A stretch of DNA of 64,000 nt from Oehlia diaphana (taxonomy: Eukaryota > Glomeromycota > Glomeromycetes > Glomerales > Glomeraceae): assembly GCA_003833135.1 (NCBI GenBank), contig QZLH01000456.1, positions 6,546 through 70,545 of the forward strand, written 5' to 3'. Each line of letters opens with the position of its first letter. Position 1 is the first letter of the stretch. The notes under the pieces were generated by a model that was not told the DNA's origin, searched no databases, and was given only the letters and a program-made list of their open reading frames with translations. The position numbers and the translations under genes are program-made. This document shows, one piece after another, positions 61,992 to 64,000 of this stretch.

Positions 61992-62422
61992 GGTACTTAT
62001 AATCCAGGGATATGATCAGATCAAAAAGTTTAGCACAAAATAGTTCTATGTAATTATGTACAGTAAATTACAACTAATGTTTAAAGCCCAAAGAACTATA
62101 ATATAAGGACAAAAGATACTAAGAAAAAACAATATAAGAAAAAGGCATATACTAAAGACAATAAACAACAAAAATTTTTAATTGTTATAATCAAAAATAT
62201 AATTTTTCAATTACTAGAAAAGGTACAAAAAAAGATAACGGACGAAAAAAGCGTGAGGGTTACAGCAACTACGAGTAATTGCAAAAACAATTAACAGATT
62301 CGAATATGTACTGCTTATATATAGTTATTTTCCTATTCCCGTTACACAAGTTGTAATAATAAAGGATCATCAGAAAATATTCCTCAAATTTCATTGACTT
62401 TTTTTCGGTTTACCTTTTATAG

Positions 62423-62994
62423 AAATTGGAAGAGAAAAACGCTACAAGTCTTTGTTACAATGGAAGGGAAGATGCAATTTTTTTAGAGAAGAGGTAAGAA
62501 TAATCATTAATATCAAAAGTTAACAAATAATAAAGTTCTTAACTTTAATGTGATGATATTATAAATTTCGTATATTATTTCTTTATATTTATACTCAATT
62601 AACGCTCTACAGTAATAAAATAAGTATAATATGAGTAGATAAAGTTAATAGTTAAGTATCTATTATTCCCTAATTGAAAAAATGATTTTCTTTACTTATA
62701 CATCAGTCTATTACCGGAAATTCTTGCTTTACCATTTATTACAATAAATCCAATAGTAAAGAGTGACTATATTACTGAGTGCAATCGCTTAAACTTGAAT
62801 AAATTTCTGCTTATTTTATTGAACACATTTATAAAATGGTTAAAACGATATAATTTTAATAAAGAAACATTTAACGCCGTGACCATACACTGAAAATTAT
62901 ATTGTTTTCACGCAATATTCTCTTTTAGTGTACATTCGCGCTTCAACACAAATTTTATGCCATTACACTGCTCAAGAAGGATACCAACGCGTAA
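62423..62994 (+). CDS. Possible spliced gene, three 3' exons (5' end not found)
   Basis: Three segments with good splice signals agree in frame: 62423-62493 (acceptor TTTTATAG, donor GTAAGA), 62707-62878 (acceptor ATACATCAG, donor GTGACC) and 62929-62994 (acceptor TCTTTTAG, stop TAA). Together they encode about 103 residues, mixed hydrophobic and charged, including L-L-P-E-I-L-A-L-P-F. The middle exon is open for 57 codons in very A+T-rich DNA, which is unusual by chance. No start exon was found and no family is recognised. The last exon is open in all three frames, so its phase is uncertain. Confidence 0.35.
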
Positions 62995-63847
62995 AGGTGG
63001 CATCATTTCTGGCTAGACAGGAAACGTTGGGTGAAGAGAAGTATAAGTAAGCGTGTTTCAACAGACTAAAATGCTTACTAGGAAAAATGAATTTGGATGA
63101 AAGACAAGAGTCGAGGTCATAATGAGAGAAATTCCAAGAATAGAATCCGTGGATAAACAATCAAGGTAAAACTTTTGATTGCGTGTAAATATTTGACAAC
63201 TATAAAGCAACTACTATAAATTGAATTACGGACGCACTTTTAGATTATAGCACAGGTGTCTTCTTTTTCTTATTTTCACACTTATTGTCGTTCATAGAAC
63301 TGAGGAAAGCATGCAAAAGATGAAAGTTTCCTAAGAAGCTCTGGCTTCCTGAGATTTAAAATGTATCAGTTGATATGTCAATAATCTCTAGCGAATTATT
63401 ACCACTGAGAGATTTTACTGTGTTAAGAGAAATTGTTCGTTTTACCAAGAGAACAATTATAAGGTATAGGAAACACATAAAATAAAACATTAGAATTCCA
63501 TCTAGACCCTGGTAAAAAAAAGGAGTAATAAAAGGATATGAAATGAATCTTATTTTATTGTGTACAATTATAATCTTTACATAATATTTTTCCGGTTTTT
63601 AATTTTTTAGAAAAATTACATAGCTTTTACAATAAATCGAATAATCAGATAACGCAAATTGAATTTTGAAACTAAATCTTTACTCATATTTTTTTGTTCT
63701 TCATCAAGTTACTATGAGAATCATGATTTTATAATGCTATATTATTATTGTTGTTGTTATATTACTACTAATATATGTCGATAATAGTGATATCCAAAAT
63801 ACTCAATGCATTCGTTCATATTCTTCTCCATTATATTCGAAGCAATT
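62995..63847. other. Intergenic, nothing supported
   Basis: No gene or recognised repeat. The minus-strand frame 62972-63160 overlaps the better supported plus-strand exon and has no features. Confidence 0.5.
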
Positions 63848-63913
63848 TCATCCGATTGTCGAATAAAAACGGCCATCATGCGTAAATTTCAAATCCAATA
63901 ATTCCGATTGAAT
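63848..63913 (-). other. Possible 3'-terminal exon of a gene entering from the right edge
   Basis: On the minus strand an acceptor (TCTAATTTCAG) at 63914 precedes a 21-codon open stretch ending with R-F-Y-S-T-I-G and TGA. Another frame also gives a short ORF starting M-M-A-V-F. Evidence is weak because the upstream exons lie outside the window. Confidence 0.25.
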
Positions 63914-64000
63914 CTGAAATTAGATTTTGTTAATATGTTTCTATTGCTTTACGCACTATAAACGTATTGGTTTTTAAATATTAATATTTAATATACTTAA

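Noticed and set aside
63060..63115. Continuation of the plus-strand exon after 63050 through an 18-base intron
   Set aside because: An intron of 18 bases is too short for fungal spliceosomes; a stop codon there is simpler.
62972..63160. Minus-strand 62-codon ORF
   Set aside because: Overlaps a better supported plus-strand exon and shows no conserved features.

Overview
The window is nuclear DNA from an A+T-rich, intron-rich fungus. Nearly every gene is cut by short GT-AG introns, mostly 50-150 bases. The proteins are fungal or opisthokont housekeeping types: Mss4-type PIP5-kinase, Vps5-type sorting nexin, Stt3, Ubp6, an SPF45-type splicing factor and an F-box/WD40 protein. The base composition, intron density, abundant small inverted-repeat elements and a five-TOG XMAP215 protein suggest an early-diverging lineage. 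An arbuscular mycorrhizal fungus (Glomeromycotina, Rhizophagus-like) is my best guess, but this is inference only.

Layout. (1) 1-8000 is repeat-rich and gene-poor. It holds the 5' part of a BED zinc-finger gene at the left edge, an LTR-like fragment, a degenerate tandem array, a large nested palindrome and a small terminal-inverted-repeat element. (2) 8088-51238 is a compact housekeeping island with 15 genes: UBC4/UBE2D-type E2, PIP5K, SNX1/Vps5, STT3, a Trp-repeat/RGG protein, ribosomal protein uS2 (RPS0), SPF45/RBM17, dynein roadblock light chain, prefoldin 6, a mitochondrial PPR protein, ribosomal P2, Ubp6/USP14, XMAP215/Stu2, an unrecognised two-TM protein, F-box/WD40, and an LPLAT acyltransferase. 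Counting these as listed gives 16 loci, the two-TM protein being the only one without a family assignment. (3) 51239-64000 is again repeat-rich. It holds a Mutator-like non-autonomous element with a 10-bp target duplication inside an ORF, a second LTR-like fragment, a block of about 1.6 kb that is almost pure A+T, one hypothetical gene (61243-61991) and some weakly supported spliced ORFs.

The island genes alternate between divergent pairs sharing promoters of 200-850 bp and convergent pairs with tails as close as 38 bp. Their functions are not one pathway. They cover proteostasis (E2, Ubp6, F-box, prefoldin), translation (uS2, P2), membrane lipids and traffic (PIP5K, sorting nexin, acyltransferase, STT3), microtubules (XMAP215, roadblock, prefoldin) and splicing (SPF45). 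A recurring TCACGTGA-type E-box lies upstream of many of them. Exon coordinates below were assembled by hand from splice consensus and reading-frame continuity. All complete gene models close in frame except SPF45, which carries a one-base excess in a run of seven A.
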